Below the pieces are notes generated by a model. It had not been told where the DNA came from and searched no databases. It saw only the letters and a list, made by a program, of their open reading frames with translations. A stretch of DNA of 5,966 bases from Acidobacteriaceae bacterium (GTDB taxonomy: Bacteria; Acidobacteriota; Terriglobia; Terriglobales; Acidobacteriaceae): the NCBI GenBank assembly GCA_003140655.1, contig PLKR01000465.1:1-5966 (forward strand), read 5' to 3'. Shown here one piece after another: positions 5,916 to 5,966 of this stretch (its first letter is position 1; each line of letters begins with the position of its first letter). The position numbers were made by a program, and so were the translations under genes.

Positions 5916-5966
5916 AAACCGCTGTCCCATCTTGTTAGCCGGGCACAGCTGATGACTCCTGACAAG

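Larger units (their letters stand above)
5604..5960. repeat. 13-bp inverted repeat pair flanking the upstream region
   Basis: AGGAGTCATCAGC at 5604-5616 and its exact reverse complement GCTGATGACTCCT at 5948-5960. Bases outside the arms do not match. The pair may be a chance occurrence, two binding sites of one regulator, or ends of a small element; there is no transposase and no evident target-site duplication. Confidence 0.3.
5444..5966. other. Upstream region without a recognised long gene
   Basis: No frame here encodes a recognisable protein on either strand. In particular there is no hydrophobic frame that could be the end of a HyfB/NuoL-like subunit. The minus-strand frames 5660-5403 (85 codons, TTG start) and 5913-5680 (77 codons, GTG start) look like chance frames. 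What can be seen: the possible small ORF at 5562-5422, several short palindromes, one weak promoter candidate per strand, and a 13-bp inverted repeat. It is most simply the regulatory region of the operon and perhaps of a divergent gene beyond the right edge. Confidence 0.6.

Overview
The window carries one minus-strand operon for a membrane complex of the hydrogenase-4 / formate-hydrogenlyase / complex I superfamily. In transcription order (right to left) it reads: NuoH-like membrane anchor (hyfC/hycD-like, 5425-4472), NuoK-like subunit (hyfE-like, 4468-3791), NuoN/M-like antiporter subunit (hyfF-like, 3794-2352), NuoCD-like large subunit (hyfG/hycE-like, 2351-711) and NuoB-like small subunit (hyfI/hycG-like, 699-1), which runs off the left edge without a stop. 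Junctions are very tight (3-nt gap, 4-nt ATGA overlap, 0 nt, 11 nt). Each gene has a purine-rich ribosome binding site in the 3' end of the gene before it, so the five are almost certainly co-transcribed and co-translated.

The main point is that this is probably not a hydrogenase. All four cysteines that would hold the Ni-Fe site are replaced in the large subunit: Ser251 and Ser254 in the first motif, Ser540 and Glu543 in the second. The protein also stops right after the terminal Asp-Arg, with no maturation peptide. In the small subunit the fourth ligand of the N2-type proximal cluster is Asp220 (PGDPP where the family has PGCPP). The same subunit carries a fused half-ferredoxin domain that keeps one complete set of four cluster cysteines. 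The ion-pumping residues of the membrane arm are retained. This fits the 'energy-converting hydrogenase-related' (Ehr) class: complex I-like, ion-pumping, with an unknown electron acceptor. The usual second antiporter-like subunit (HyfB) is not encoded where it is often found, directly upstream of hyfC.

The right end (5426-5966) holds no long gene. It contains a possible 46-codon ORF that ends on the hyfC start codon, a cluster of palindromes that could form a structured leader, a weak promoter candidate for the operon, and a plus-strand promoter candidate followed by a hairpin with AGGAG in its loop, perhaps leading to a divergent gene beyond the window. A 13-bp inverted repeat spans much of this region.

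Organism: a bacterium with moderately GC-rich DNA. Ehr/Hyf-like operons of this order occur in several phyla, including Acidobacteriota and mycobacteria. My guess is an Acidobacteriota-like soil bacterium, but nothing in the window proves it.
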